From NCBI GenBank assembly GCA_944389455.1, contig CALXMK010000006.1, positions 1-64,000 of the forward strand: a stretch of DNA of 64,000 nucleotides, written 5' to 3'. This document shows, piece by piece, positions 51,490-60,780 of the stretch (its first letter is position 1; each line of letters begins with the position of its first letter). The notes below the pieces were generated by a model. The model was not told the DNA's origin and ran no database searches. It was given only the letters and a program-made list of their open reading frames with translations. This DNA comes from an uncultured Verrucomicrobiota bacterium. Its GTDB lineage: Bacteria; Verrucomicrobiota; Verrucomicrobiia; Limisphaerales; UBA1412. The translations under genes were made by a program, and so were the position numbers.

Positions 51490-52926
51490 TTATATTTTTT
51501 TAAGCCGTGGGCCTTTAGGAGTATCCTCAATAAGCCATCCTTTTTGTTTTAACGTATCTCGAAGTAAATCTGCCTCTGCAAAATTCTTTGCTTTCCTAGC
51601 ATTTTGGCGTGCTGCTAATAAGTCAGCAATTTCAGTAGGAATATTTTCTGTTGAAACAGTTGATTTCTCTTTAATTCCCAACACATGATTAACTCGTTCC
51701 CAAGCAGAAAGTTCGTTCGCAGCATCCTGCGGACTTAATTTATTCTCCGCAATCAATCGATTTAGGTCACGAACCCAATCAAAAACAACAGACCATGCTT
51801 GTGAAAGATTTATATTGTTACTTAGAGCTTCATCAAATTGTTGTATAAATTGAGAATTATTCTCTGTCGGATTGATATTGTTTGCAATTTCTTTTAATTT
51901 TCCCAAACATTCATCTAAACGAGCTAATGCCGAGCGTGCGGCATTTAACCCATCAATTGTAAAGTTTAGGGATTCTCGATAGTGCGCAGAAAGAAGCAGA
52001 TATCTTATCTCTCTTCCTGTAAATCCTTTTGAAAACAAATCACGAAGAGTATAAAAATTCCCCAATGATTTGCTCATTTTTTTGCCTTCGCTAAGTAAAT
52101 GAGAAAAATGAATCCAATATTTTACAAATGGAACCGGAGCGGTGTTTCCATCCTTGCAAAGAGAAGCTCCTTCGCTTTGAGCAATTTCATCTTCATGATG
52201 AGGAAAAGCAAGGTCTTCCCCGCCAACATGGATATCGAATGTTTTTCCTAAAAGATCGCTGCTCATAGCACTGCATTCAAGATGCCATCCAGGTCGACCT
52301 TCACCCCAAGGGCTTTCCCAAAAAATATTACCGTCATTTTCTGTACGTGCCTTCCAAAGAGCAAAATCCGCAGCACTTTCTTTCTCATATTCGTCGTTTT
52401 TAATACGCTCAGTGGATTTCGTTTCGTCAAAATTAATATTTACCAATTGCCCATATTTGCCTCCTAAAGCCATATACCTCTGGATACTGAAGAAAATAGA
52501 ACCATCCGGAGTTTGATAGGCAATGCCGTTATCTAACAATTTGGCAATTAGGTCATACATTTGTTGGATATATTCAGTGGCATGCGGCGTACGTACCGGT
52601 TCCAAACAATTAAGTTGACGAAAATCTTCAAAAAATGCTTCCTCGTATTTTTTAGTATAATCGGAAAGTGTTGTAGGGGGAGTAGAGGTGTTAACTCGCT
52701 GAATAATTTTATCATCAACATCTGTTATATTCATAACATGGTTGACTTTAAAACCCTTGAATTCTAAAAGACGTCTCAACAAATCAGCAAACACAAAAGT
52801 TCTGAAATTGCCGATATGAGCAAAATCGTAAACAGTTGGTCCACAACAGTAAAAACCTACCGTTTTACTGCTAGGAACAAATGCTTCAATACGGTGAGTG
52901 AGTGTATTAAAAAAATGTAAATCCAT
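51490..52926 (-). CDS. cysS: Cysteine-tRNA ligase
   Basis: Class I synthetase that charges tRNA-Cys. It has the zinc-site start CCGPTVYDFAHIGNFRTFVFADLLRR (HIGN as the HIGH motif, near 28-52), the GWHLECSAMS zinc ligand region with SSDLLGK, and the KMSKSLGNFYTLRDL motif (about 270-285). The C-terminal anticodon-binding helical bundle ends in a short RKAKNFAEADLLRDTLKQKGWLIEDTPKG. At 478 residues it is complete. It leads the reverse block down to ligA. A 126-base gap separates it from nuoD. Confidence 0.95.
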   Translation of the reverse strand: MDLHFFNTLTHRIEAFVPSSKTVGFYCCGPTVYDFAHIGNFRTFVFADLLRRLLEFKGFKVNHVMNITDVDDKIIQRVNTSTPPTTLSDYTKKYEEAFFEDFRQLNCLEPVRTPHATEYIQQMYDLIAKLLDNGIAYQTPDGSIFFSIQRYMALGGKYGQLVNINFDETKSTERIKNDEYEKESAADFALWKARTENDGNIFWESPWGEGRPGWHLECSAMSSDLLGKTFDIHVGGEDLAFPHHEDEIAQSEGASLCKDGNTAPVPFVKYWIHFSHLLSEGKKMSKSLGNFYTLRDLFSKGFTGREIRYLLLSAHYRESLNFTIDGLNAARSALARLDECLGKLKEIANNINPTENNSQFIQQFDEALSNNINLSQAWSVVFDWVRDLNRLIAENKLSPQDAANELSAWERVNHVLGIKEKSTVSTENIPTEIADLLAARQNARKAKNFAEADLLRDTLKQKGWLIEDTPKGPRLKKI

Positions 52927-53052
52927 AATTACGTTTTATAGATATTCATGCGAAAATAATAAAATTTCCGTATGAGTTTCTTTGTCATTGCAATATTAAA
53001 AAATAATCTGCCTAAGTATTTGAAATAATGTAGATAAAAGGATAAATAACTA

Positions 53053-54333
53053 CTATCTGTCACATTCACCCATTACAATATCTAATGATCCAATTACAGC
53101 TGGAACATCGGATATCATAGCTCCTTTGAGTAATAAGGGCATTACACTGATACTAACAAAAGAGGGCGGCCGAATCTTAAGACGATAGGGAGTTCCTCCT
53201 CCTTTACTATAAATATAGAATCCCAATTCTCCTTTAGGATTTTCTGCACCAAAATAAACTTCCCCAGGAGGAGCTGTAATACCTTCTGTTGCAAGCATAA
53301 AATGATGAATCAGATCTTCCATGCGTGTCATGGCTCTTTTCTTAGGAGGTAAAATAATTTTTGAATCTTCTATATTAATAGGTCCATTGGGAACCAGTTT
53401 GGTACATTGGCGAAGGATATTGACACTCTCCCTCATTTCCAAAATGCGAAGCAGATAGCGTTCATAACAATCACCAACTGTACCAACAGGAACATCAAAG
53501 TTAAGGCGATTATAAACTAAATACGGATTGTCTCGACGGAGATCAAAATTTCCACCACTGGCACGGAGATTGATTCCAGTTAATCCCCAGGAAATAGCTT
53601 GTTTTTTTGTAATAACACCAATTCCCTCAGTTCGATCAAGCCATATTCTATTTCTTGTTAAAAATAATTCCAGATCATCAACAGCTTTTAGAAAGGTATC
53701 GCAGAATTTGTCTACTTCTCCTAACCAGCCTTCTGGAAGATCGCGAGAAAGTCCTCCAATTCTTGGATAAGATGTTGTAAAGCGAGCTCCAGAGAGGGAT
53801 TCAAATAGGTTAAAAATCTTCTCGCGCTCATTATAAGCATGCAGAAAAACGGTTAATGCTCCCAGATCCATCCCAAAACAACCAATTCCTACAAGATGAG
53901 AGGAGATTCTGGCCAACTCACAGCAGATAACACGAATAAATTGCGTTCGTTCAGGGATTTGGTCTGTAATTCCCAATAACTTTTCTACTGCCATAACATA
54001 GGCAACATTGTTAGCTACAGGGGCAAGATAGTCAAGGCGGTCTGTATACGGAATGAACTGATGCCAAGTAACATTTTCCGCGATCTTTTCATCACCCCGA
54101 TGGAGATATCCGATATCAGGAGTAATTTTGACAATAGTTTCTCCATCAAGCTCTGTCATGAATCTCAAAACCCCATGCATTGAAGGATGGGATGGGCCCA
54201 TGCTTAAAAACATAGTTTCTCCAAGACTCTCTAAAACAGGAGAGTTTGTGTTGGAGACATCTTTTATTTTAGCTGCGTTTTTCTCAGCTTTTGCAGCATT
54301 TTCATCAAATTCGAGATATTTAAATTCCGGCAT
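53053..54333 (-). CDS. nuoD: NADH-quinone oxidoreductase subunit D
   Basis: The 49-kDa subunit of complex I, which forms the quinone site with NuoB. The core begins FLSMGPSHPSMHGVLRFMTELDGE, and the segments PYTDRLDYLAPVANNVAY, ELARISSHLVGIGCFGMDLGA and the C-terminal PRPPSFV-type ending (IRPPSFVS, then VIGSLDIVMGECDR) are in place. I start at MPEFKYLEFDEN (54333), 14 bases after the nuoC stop; an upstream in-frame start at 54432 would overlap nuoC by over 80 bases. It is separate from NuoC, not a CD fusion. It ends the nuoBCD unit. Confidence 0.93.
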   Translation of the reverse strand: MPEFKYLEFDENAAKAEKNAAKIKDVSNTNSPVLESLGETMFLSMGPSHPSMHGVLRFMTELDGETIVKITPDIGYLHRGDEKIAENVTWHQFIPYTDRLDYLAPVANNVAYVMAVEKLLGITDQIPERTQFIRVICCELARISSHLVGIGCFGMDLGALTVFLHAYNEREKIFNLFESLSGARFTTSYPRIGGLSRDLPEGWLGEVDKFCDTFLKAVDDLELFLTRNRIWLDRTEGIGVITKKQAISWGLTGINLRASGGNFDLRRDNPYLVYNRLNFDVPVGTVGDCYERYLLRILEMRESVNILRQCTKLVPNGPINIEDSKIILPPKKRAMTRMEDLIHHFMLATEGITAPPGEVYFGAENPKGELGFYIYSKGGGTPYRLKIRPPSFVSISVMPLLLKGAMISDVPAVIGSLDIVMGECDR

Positions 54334-54349
54334 TTTAGGAATAAGTTTT

Positions 54350-54937
54350 TTAAAATTTGCTGTCGGTTGAACGGGAACGAGGTTCTCTTTTTCCCGTATC
54401 TGTATTCCCAGGGAGTGTAACGAATGGCCCACCTTCTAACGGAGCTACTTCTGTAAAAATATTCCCGCATTGAGTGGCTTTTCCTTCTAAAGGAAAGTCC
54501 TTTCGTAAAGGATGATATTGATATCCATCCCACATTAAAATCCGTCTGAGATCCGGATGGTTTTCAAATTGAATCCCCATCAAATCATAAATTTCCCGTT
54601 CCTGCCAATTGGCGGATTCCCACAAATCGCTCAGCGAAGAAATTTGAGGTTTTTTGGCAAAGATGCGTGTTTTTAGACGCATTTGAACTCTATGTTGATA
54701 GCTATAAAGTTCATAAACTAAAGTAAATCGTTTTTCTTGGTCAGGTTCATCAATACAGGTAGAGTCCTTTAAAAAATCAAAATCTAGCTTGTCTCTTAGA
54801 TACTTGGCAACTTCGTATAAACGAGCAGGATCTAATAGCTCGCAAGTATATTCACCTCTAAACTCTATTGGATCGGAAATGATATTAGGGAAATCCGCTT
54901 TTAGTCGTAGTGCTAAATCTTCTGCGTTTTTTTTCAC
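54350..54937 (-). CDS. nuoC: NADH-quinone oxidoreductase subunit C
   Basis: The 30-kDa subunit of complex I. The 195-residue chain has the RFTLVYELYSYQHRVQMRLKT strand region (about 70-92) and the signature WQEREIYDLMGIQFENHPDLRRILM (about 111-136), then YPLRKDFP with the conserved loop. The start MKKNAEDLALRLK is nine bases after nuoB. The next gene, nuoD, begins shortly after its stop. Confidence 0.93.
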   Translation of the reverse strand: MKKNAEDLALRLKADFPNIISDPIEFRGEYTCELLDPARLYEVAKYLRDKLDFDFLKDSTCIDEPDQEKRFTLVYELYSYQHRVQMRLKTRIFAKKPQISSLSDLWESANWQEREIYDLMGIQFENHPDLRRILMWDGYQYHPLRKDFPLEGKATQCGNIFTEVAPLEGGPFVTLPGNTDTGKREPRSRSTDSKF

Positions 54938-54945
54938 GAAATAAA

Positions 54946-55458
54946 TTATTTTCTAAATTGTTTTCTCAAAACAGGTTCCTGCATTACATCATGCTGCAAT
55001 TGCATGAGACCATCTAAAAGTGCTTCAGGGCGCACGGGGCATCCCGCCAAGTAGAGATTGACAGGAATAATTTTATCAACCCCTTGAAGAACAGAATAAC
55101 TTCGGAACATTCCACCAGAGCAGGCGCATGCTCCCATTGCAATCACCCATTTAGGTTCTGGCATTTGTTCGTATATTCTTTTAACAACCTGCGCTTGTTT
55201 ATATGTAACAGTACCAGCAACAATCATTACATCAGATTGCCGGGGAGAGAATCTCATCACTTCTGCTCCAAAACGGGCAATATCGTAACGACTTGCCCCA
55301 GTCCCCATTAACTCAATTGCACAACAAGCCAATCCCATTGGCATTGGCCAAAGCGAATACTTTCTGCACCAATTAATAAGCGCTTCCATTGTGGTAATTA
55401 CCACGTTTCCTTCCGTTTTGCCATCGTATCCTAGAAACTTTGTTAGGTTCATTGCCAA
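54946..55458 (-). CDS. nuoB: NADH-quinone oxidoreductase subunit B
   Basis: The PSST subunit of complex I, holding the N2 iron-sulfur cluster. It is 170 residues. The four ligands are in place: the CC pair in [13 protein letters not shown] (about 45-46), the Cys in [10 protein letters not shown] near 110, and GCPVRPEAL near 140. The family normally reads YVPGCPPRPEA; here [11 protein letters not shown]. The N-terminus [13 protein letters not shown] is short, so the start may be MNLTKF two codons later. This leads the nuoB-C-D unit, more than 22 kb from nuoA. Confidence 0.94.
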   Translation of the reverse strand: MAMNLTKFLGYDGKTEGNVVITTMEALINWCRKYSLWPMPMGLACCAIELMGTGASRYDIARFGAEVMRFSPRQSDVMIVAGTVTYKQAQVVKRIYEQMPEPKWVIAMGACACSGGMFRSYSVLQGVDKIIPVNLYLAGCPVRPEALLDGLMQLQHDVMQEPVLRKQFRK

Positions 55459-55542
55459 CTCGCTCCTAAAGGAATAATTCTACTTTAGAAATAGTGTTCT
55501 GGCAAGAATTGCTTTAAAAAACAGGCCAGAATGAGAACAATG

Positions 55543-55571
55543 AGCAGATAATCATAACATTTTTATCTGCT
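55543..55571 (-). terminator. Hairpin at the end of the binding-protein gene
   Basis: AGCAGATAA and TTATCTGCT are perfect complements with an 11-base spacer. The stop codon TAA lies inside the first arm. The following bases are moderately T-rich (CATTGTTCTCATTCTG). Confidence 0.55.
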
Positions 55572-56930
55572 GAGTTGTTTTAAAATAGTTTGATATCGTT
55601 CTTGGGCTTTAATTTGCCATAAAACTTTAAGTCTATTTTGCTGAAGTGGATCTTGCCATTCTTTTTCTAAAAGATGGTTCATCTCTTTTTCTGTAATCAA
55701 TGGTGTTCCTATTTGAATTAATACTTCTTTTGTTTTAGAGGTCTGAATGGCAGCTTTCCATACTTTACGCAATTCCTGATGAGTATCAATAAGCTGAGTT
55801 CCAATAAGAGCACTGACAAGACTTCTGCGTCTACTGGAAACGAAGTTGTTAAATTTGAATTGTACCTTTGAATTATTAGTAATATAAGGTGAGTTTTCGA
55901 GAGGACAATATTCCGGATAATCTCTATAAATATTTTCACGAACCGGCATTCTAAGCAATGTAGACTGAGTGGGGCCTCCAGGTGCCCCAGCAGGAAACAT
56001 CCAAAGTTTCTGCCCTTTTTCTCCTAAAACAAATTCGATAAAGTGATTTGCCTCTAGTGGATTTTTTCCTCCTTTTAGCATGGCAATTCCATCAGGAGAA
56101 AGAATTGTAAAATCTTTGGGAATAATAAAAGACATATTTGTTTTTCCAACGGCAGTAACTTGGGTTGATCCATAAAAATCTATGCAAATAGAACTAGCAG
56201 TGTCGCCATAGGTTGTTTGCCGAGGAGGGTCCGTTGCATAACGTCCAATGGTTGCTGTATTTGCAGCGATACCAGCTAAGATTTTCCACCCTTCTTCCCA
56301 ACCATAAAATTGAAGAATAGCTTCCAACATTGTATACATTGATCCACTATTTCTTGGATCACTGATTCCAATCCAATCACAAAGAGCAGGATTAGTTAAC
56401 TCTTTCCATTGTGAAGCTAGGGGAAGGTCATTGTAATAAATTACTCTTAAATTATGTAATATTCCAAAACTTGCTATTGTGCAACCGAACCAATATTGGT
56501 CTTTATCCCAAATAGGAATCCCTTGGCAATACTGGGGAATAGCTTTCAGAATATCATCAGGTAAATCACAGAAAGCGAGTAAACCTTCTCTTTTTAAGTC
56601 GTAATAAGGTTCAATCCCACAGCCAAAAATAATATCTAAGCCAATTCCATCTGGTTTAGCTGCAAATTCAGATCTAATAAATCGGATAATATCAGATGCC
56701 CCACCTACGTTACGCCAATCCAGAAAAATTTTCCGGCCATATTTTTTTTGATGCCATTCAATAAATTGGGCTTCAAATTCTGTGCGCGTGTTTTCTGGAT
56801 GAGGTGTAATAATAGAAAGAACGCAGTCCTGAGAGCTAGATTCTGTTGCAGATAAAAAAAAGCTCGTATGAAAGAAAAAAATGTAAAAAACAAAAAAACA
56901 GAGAATTTCTTTAATTGACAGAAGCTTCAT
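55563..56930 (-). CDS. Periplasmic solute-binding protein (orphan)
   Basis: A 455-residue extracellular solute-binding protein of the type used in ABC import (family 1/ferric-iron or polyamine style). Residues 1-29 are a hydrophobic signal region, ending near FFLSATESS. The mature chain has a two-lobed pattern: CVLSIITPHPENTRTEFEAQF near the start, a DIIFGCGIEPYYDLKREG substrate-site segment (about 100-118), and NPLEANHFIEFVLGEKGQKLW at the second lobe. The length is greater than the usual 340-ish because of a C-terminal extension of about 80 residues. No permease or ATPase is nearby. It overlaps rny by 20 bases. Confidence 0.82.
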   Translation of the reverse strand: MKLLSIKEILCFFVFYIFFFHTSFFLSATESSSQDCVLSIITPHPENTRTEFEAQFIEWHQKKYGRKIFLDWRNVGGASDIIRFIRSEFAAKPDGIGLDIIFGCGIEPYYDLKREGLLAFCDLPDDILKAIPQYCQGIPIWDKDQYWFGCTIASFGILHNLRVIYYNDLPLASQWKELTNPALCDWIGISDPRNSGSMYTMLEAILQFYGWEEGWKILAGIAANTATIGRYATDPPRQTTYGDTASSICIDFYGSTQVTAVGKTNMSFIIPKDFTILSPDGIAMLKGGKNPLEANHFIEFVLGEKGQKLWMFPAGAPGGPTQSTLLRMPVRENIYRDYPEYCPLENSPYITNNSKVQFKFNNFVSSRRRSLVSALIGTQLIDTHQELRKVWKAAIQTSKTKEVLIQIGTPLITEKEMNHLLEKEWQDPLQQNRLKVLWQIKAQERYQTILKQLSR

Positions 56931-58428
56931 ACCGTTTTTCCCGAATAACAGTAATTTTCATATTCCCTCTATATTGTAAATTGTTCTCTATTTTGTGAGA
57001 TAGGTAATGCGCTAATATTTCGCATTGATCATCATTTGTCTTATTTGCTTCAACAAAGACACGAAGTTCTCGACCTGCCTGAAGTACAAAGCATTTTTCC
57101 ACATTTGGAATTTCATTAGCCATGCTTTCTAATTCTTTAATGCGTTTCAAATAAGTAGATATACTTTCTATTCTGGCACCAGGTCTTGTTGCACTTAATG
57201 CGTCTGCTGCTGCGACAATTCCGATAAGTGGATTATTGCAAGAGAGAGTAATTTGTTCATGGTGTTTTGCTACACATTCTACTATTTCTGGAGTCTCCAT
57301 ATTCCTCTCTAGGAATTCAGCTCCAATCTTGTCGTGAGAACCATCATGTTCATGGTCAATCGCTTTGCCGATATCGTGCAGCAAACCTGCTCTTCGAGCT
57401 TTAGCGCTATTAATTCCCAGTTCTGCAGCAATTAATCCAGCCAAATTAGCTACTTCAACAGAATGAGCTAATACATTTTGTGAGTAGCTATAGCGAAATT
57501 TCAATTTCCCTAATACAGAAAGCACCGGATTAGGTAAAAGAGGAATTCCTGATTGGATAATTGCATTCTGAGCAGCCTCAATTGTTGCTTTTTCTACCTC
57601 AATTGTTGCTTGATCAATAATTTCTTCAATTCGAGAAGGATTGAAACGCCCATCCTGAATAAGGACATTCATTGCCCGTCTGGCGATCTCTCTTCGAACA
57701 GGATCAAATGAAGAAAGAACAATGCATGAGCAAGAATTATCGACAATAACTGTTACTCCAATTTTATTAGCAAAGGTTTTTATATTTCTTCCATCTTTGC
57801 CAATAATACGTCCCCGCAGATCTTGATTTGGTAAATCAATAGTAGTGCTATCAAAATCTTGAGGGTGTGATAAGGTGCATCTTTGAATGGCTGTTACAAT
57901 TATTTTCTTGGCTTCCTCTTCTGCAGAGGATTTCGCGTTTTCTAAAATTTTCCTTGATATATTGGCTGCTTCCTTAAAAGCTTCTTTTTTTACTTCCAGC
58001 ATTAAGCTTTGTGTAGCTTCATCTCGAGATATGCCTGCAATCCGGGAAATTTGTTGTTGCCAATAAAGGATATCTTTTTCAAGTTGTTTTTTTGCGGCTT
58101 CTAGCTCTTTTTTTTGAGCTTCAATTGTTTGATGTTGGATTTTTAAATTGTTTTCTTGTTCAAGAATGCCTTGTATCTGCAAACTAATAGCTCCTTCTCG
58201 ATAAGATATGGCATCCTCTTTTTGACGAACATCTTCTATGGCTTTAATCTTAAATTGCTCTATCTCTCTTTTTTCCGTTTGAAGAATTTCGTTAGCTTGT
58301 TTTTCTGCCTCCAAAATAATCCGATCTTTCTCTATGAGGGATATTTTCCTTCGCCAGAGAAACCACAAATACATAATAATAAACGCAAATATATAGATAA
58401 TAATTTGCAAAAACAAATTATCAAACAT
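56911..58428 (-). CDS. rny: Ribonuclease Y
   Basis: Membrane-anchored endonuclease that starts mRNA decay. The 505-residue chain has an N-terminal transmembrane segment (about 5-25), a long coiled coil rich in Glu/Lys/Gln (about 30-190), a KH domain with GRIIGKDGRNIKTF (about 207-220), and an HD domain with LLHDIGKAIDHEHDGSHDKIG (about 347-367), in which the HD metal ligands are intact. It overlaps the next upstream gene by eight bases and the binding-protein gene downstream by 20. In many genomes it is not linked to rarA; here it is part of the same unit. Confidence 0.95.
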   Translation of the reverse strand: MFDNLFLQIIIYIFAFIIMYLWFLWRRKISLIEKDRIILEAEKQANEILQTEKREIEQFKIKAIEDVRQKEDAISYREGAISLQIQGILEQENNLKIQHQTIEAQKKELEAAKKQLEKDILYWQQQISRIAGISRDEATQSLMLEVKKEAFKEAANISRKILENAKSSAEEEAKKIIVTAIQRCTLSHPQDFDSTTIDLPNQDLRGRIIGKDGRNIKTFANKIGVTVIVDNSCSCIVLSSFDPVRREIARRAMNVLIQDGRFNPSRIEEIIDQATIEVEKATIEAAQNAIIQSGIPLLPNPVLSVLGKLKFRYSYSQNVLAHSVEVANLAGLIAAELGINSAKARRAGLLHDIGKAIDHEHDGSHDKIGAEFLERNMETPEIVECVAKHHEQITLSCNNPLIGIVAAADALSATRPGARIESISTYLKRIKELESMANEIPNVEKCFVLQAGRELRVFVEANKTNDDQCEILAHYLSHKIENNLQYRGNMKITVIREKRYEASVN

Positions 58429-58993
58429 ACTGATAGCCTGTATGTGGATTGATTAAAATATTTACTTGAAAATCATGAGTTTCTGATGGAACAGAATGGA
58501 AGATAGCCCATGACCAACAGACCCCGTATATTGTGCCTGATAATAGTGGCAGCAACCTGTCATAAAACCCCTTACCGCGACCAAGACGCGATCCGTCCAA
58601 TCCGAATCCTAGTCCAGGAACAAAGATCATGTCAATGCTTTTTATTTCAGTGGATTTTGTATTAGGTTCTAGAATTCCATATTTTCCAGCCAATAAATCA
58701 TTTTTTAAACAATATACAGGAGCTATTTGATAAGTCTGGAGTAAAGGATTAAATTGTGGGAGAAATAATTTTTTCTTGTATGCCAGAGATATTGACAGCA
58801 GAGATGAAATATCGGGTTCATCTTTAAGAGGAACAAATAAAAGTATTGTTTTTGCATCCTTCCATTCAGAACTCTCTAAGATAATTTTACAAATTCTTTT
58901 GCTTTCATCTTCTTTCTGTTCTGAAGTGGATTGAAGAGTTTTTTGTCGAATGAGAGCTCTTATTTTGGATTTTTCATATTGAATATTATTCAT
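58421..58993 (-). CDS. 5-formyltetrahydrofolate cyclo-ligase
   Basis: Converts 5-formyl-THF to 5,10-methenyl-THF with ATP. The chain is 190 residues. The MTHFS motifs are visible: KSKIRALIRQKT at the start, LFVPLKDEPDIS near 48-60, the KYGILEPN region (about 103-110), and GFGLDGSRLGRGKGFYDRLL (about 129-148) with the nucleotide-binding Arg/Lys/Gly. It overlaps rarA by eight bases and rny by eight. In gamma-proteobacteria this gene (ygfA) follows the 6S RNA gene; here a 6S candidate also lies upstream, on the other side of rarA. Confidence 0.93.
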   Translation of the reverse strand: MNNIQYEKSKIRALIRQKTLQSTSEQKEDESKRICKIILESSEWKDAKTILLFVPLKDEPDISSLLSISLAYKKKLFLPQFNPLLQTYQIAPVYCLKNDLLAGKYGILEPNTKSTEIKSIDMIFVPGLGFGLDGSRLGRGKGFYDRLLPLLSGTIYGVCWSWAIFHSVPSETHDFQVNILINPHTGYQYV

Positions 58994-60413
58994 TTGATTT
59001 ATTCGAACGTATTTTATAGATAGCTTCTCTCCATTGCTGGCTCCGATCCTTTATCTTTTTTTCAGTACCTTCTTCCGTTGGTTGGTAGTAAATTCGATTG
59101 ACTCCTAAATAATCCTGAGGAATAAAATGTTCCGGATAGTTGTGTGTATATAAATATTCTGTCCCATGTTCAAGTTTTTCAGCTCCAGGATAATGTGAAT
59201 CTTTTAAAAAGTTTGGAACAGGAATTATCTCTCGAGTGCGAACGTCTTTTAAAGCTGCATCAATAGCTAAAATTGTGGAATTACTTTTATGAGCAGTAGC
59301 TATATAAATAGCAGCTTCTGCCAGCGGAATTCTAGCTTCTGGCCACCCAATAAATTCTGCTGCATTTGCGGCACTATTGGCAAGAACTAGAGCCATGGGA
59401 TCTGCTAAACCGACATCTTCGGCTGCACAAATTATAATTCTTCGTGCAATAAAACGAGGATCTTCTCCAGCGTATATCATCTTGGCTAACCAATAAACGG
59501 CCGCATCTGGATCTCCACCTCTCATCGATTTAATAAATGCGGAAATAGTATCATAATGAGCATCTTCGTTTCCGTCATAGACTACGGCTTTTCTTTGAAT
59601 ACTTTCCTCAGCTATTGGAAGGGTAATTCTGATAATTCCGTTTTGATCCGGAGGAGTAGTCAGTGCTGCTATTTCTAATGCATTCAATGCTTTCCGAGCA
59701 TCACCATCCGCAAGCTTAGCCAAATGAGAAATTGCTTCGGGCATTGCTTCTAATTTCAGTCTGCCAAGCCCTCTTTCTTTATCTTGGAGCGCAGAAGTAA
59801 GAATTTTAATAAGATTATCTTGACTAAGTGGTTTGAGTTCAAATATTTGCGAACGCGAAACCAGTGGTGCATTAATGAAAAAAAAAGGATTATGTGTCGT
59901 TGCTCCAATGAGTCGCACCGTACCCGATTCAACTTCGGGTAAGAGTACATCTTGTTGAGATTTATTAAAGCGATGAATTTCGTCTACAAAAAGGATTGTA
60001 GGATACCCTGTATTATGAAGTCGATTTGCTGCTAATGCCAAAACTTTTCTCATGTCGGCTACATTAGATTCCACACCACTTAGCTTTTCAAAATAGCTTT
60101 TAGTATGCTTCGCAATTAGGTTGGCTAAAGATGTTTTCCCTGTGCCTGGAGGCCCATAAAAAATAAGCGATTGAATTCTGTCTGCTTCGATAGCTCTTCT
60201 AAGGAGCAATCCAGGAGCAATTATATGCTCTTGACCTATATATTCATTTAAGCAAGTAGGTCTCATGCGAGAGGAGAGAGGGATAACTCTTCTGATTTCA
60301 TCTACAGTAGAGGGAGACATTTGAGTCCCGATGGTAGGTTTTTGAGAAAAATGAGGCAACAAACTATCAGAATCAGAGAATTCACCTTGAAACCTAGGAA
60401 TACTATTTTTCAC
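58986..60413 (-). CDS. rarA: Replication-associated recombination protein RarA (AAA+ ATPase)
   Basis: AAA+ protein (also called MgsA, WRNIP1-like) that acts at stalled forks. The chain is 475 residues. Walker A GPPGTGKTSLANL (about 90-102), Walker B ILFVDEIHRFNKSQQDVLLP (about 139-158), sensor 1 GATTHNPFF, and an arginine finger near LVSRSQIFEL are present. The C-terminal MgsA/clamp-loader-like region reads MRGGDPDAAVYWLAKMIYAGEDPRFIARR (about 295-323). The N-terminus MKNSIPRFQGEFSDSDSLLPHF precedes the domain by about 45 residues. Overlaps the cyclo-ligase gene by eight bases. Confidence 0.94.
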   Translation of the reverse strand: MKNSIPRFQGEFSDSDSLLPHFSQKPTIGTQMSPSTVDEIRRVIPLSSRMRPTCLNEYIGQEHIIAPGLLLRRAIEADRIQSLIFYGPPGTGKTSLANLIAKHTKSYFEKLSGVESNVADMRKVLALAANRLHNTGYPTILFVDEIHRFNKSQQDVLLPEVESGTVRLIGATTHNPFFFINAPLVSRSQIFELKPLSQDNLIKILTSALQDKERGLGRLKLEAMPEAISHLAKLADGDARKALNALEIAALTTPPDQNGIIRITLPIAEESIQRKAVVYDGNEDAHYDTISAFIKSMRGGDPDAAVYWLAKMIYAGEDPRFIARRIIICAAEDVGLADPMALVLANSAANAAEFIGWPEARIPLAEAAIYIATAHKSNSTILAIDAALKDVRTREIIPVPNFLKDSHYPGAEKLEHGTEYLYTHNYPEHFIPQDYLGVNRIYYQPTEEGTEKKIKDRSQQWREAIYKIRSNKSNE

Positions 60414-60441
60414 ATCAGCTTTTGTTCAGGATGATCAGTAT

Positions 60442-60619
60442 AAAAAACCCCGCATTTGCCGTGTGAACAGTTCCTTTGAACAGAACGAGAAACAATGGAA
60501 CAAGTCCGACGTGTCATGGCTTCCTAAAGAATAGGCTTGCTTATCGACGTCTGCAACCCAGTTCCTTTTATATATAATTACGGTTCAAGGCTTTGTTTCT
60601 AATCACGGACAATGCAGGG
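60442..60619 (-). ncRNA. ssrS: Candidate 6S RNA
   Basis: About 178 bases on the minus strand that fold as one long rod. The ends pair: CCCUGCAUUGUCCGUG at the 5' side with CACGGCAAAUGCGGGG at the 3' side, and the only imperfect pair near the base is a G-U on the minus strand but a C-A mismatch on the plus strand, which favours this orientation. A second stem pairs CCUUGAAC with GUUCAAAGG; a large AU-rich bubble (CGUAAUUAUAUAUAAAA) resembling an open promoter comes next; an apical stem runs from GGAAC to GUUCC. The RNA ends with six U's. A TACAAT lies just upstream. The gene precedes rarA and the cyclo-ligase gene, a neighbourhood known for 6S RNA. It is a strong candidate, but no covariance search was run. 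Confidence 0.7.
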
Positions 60620-60621
60620 AA

Positions 60622-60627
60622 ATTGTA
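60622..60627 (-). promoter_or_regulatory. -10 element of the 6S RNA candidate
   Basis: On the minus strand GGGTACAAT, a good extended -10 box, lies a few bases before the 5' end of the predicted 6S RNA. A matching -35 is weak: TTGTTC occurs 19 bases further upstream. Confidence 0.45.
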
Positions 60628-60742
60628 CCCATTTTAGGGTGTTAAAGAACAAAATCGACTTATGTCGAACACTGAAAGTCTAATTTTTGGGAGATATTAT
60701 TGCAAGCCAAATTTGATCAGAATATGTTTTTTGTGATTCAGC

Positions 60743-60770
60743 TTGATAAATATCTCTTAGATGTGATAAT
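60743..60770 (+). promoter_or_regulatory. Sigma-70-like promoter for ptsN
   Basis: TTGATA at 60743-60748 and GATAAT at 60765-60770 are separated by 16 bases. This would give a leader of about 98 bases before ptsN. Confidence 0.5.
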
Positions 60771-60780
60771 GAGGGGGTGA

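Noticed and set aside
54334..54432. Longer nuoD start overlapping nuoC by more than 80 bases
   Set aside because: The added residues are not NuoD-like and a start just after the nuoC stop is available.
60448..60619. 6S RNA on the plus strand instead
   Set aside because: The terminal stem has a C-A mismatch on the plus strand where the minus strand has G-U, and only the minus strand ends in a U-run and has a TACAAT upstream.
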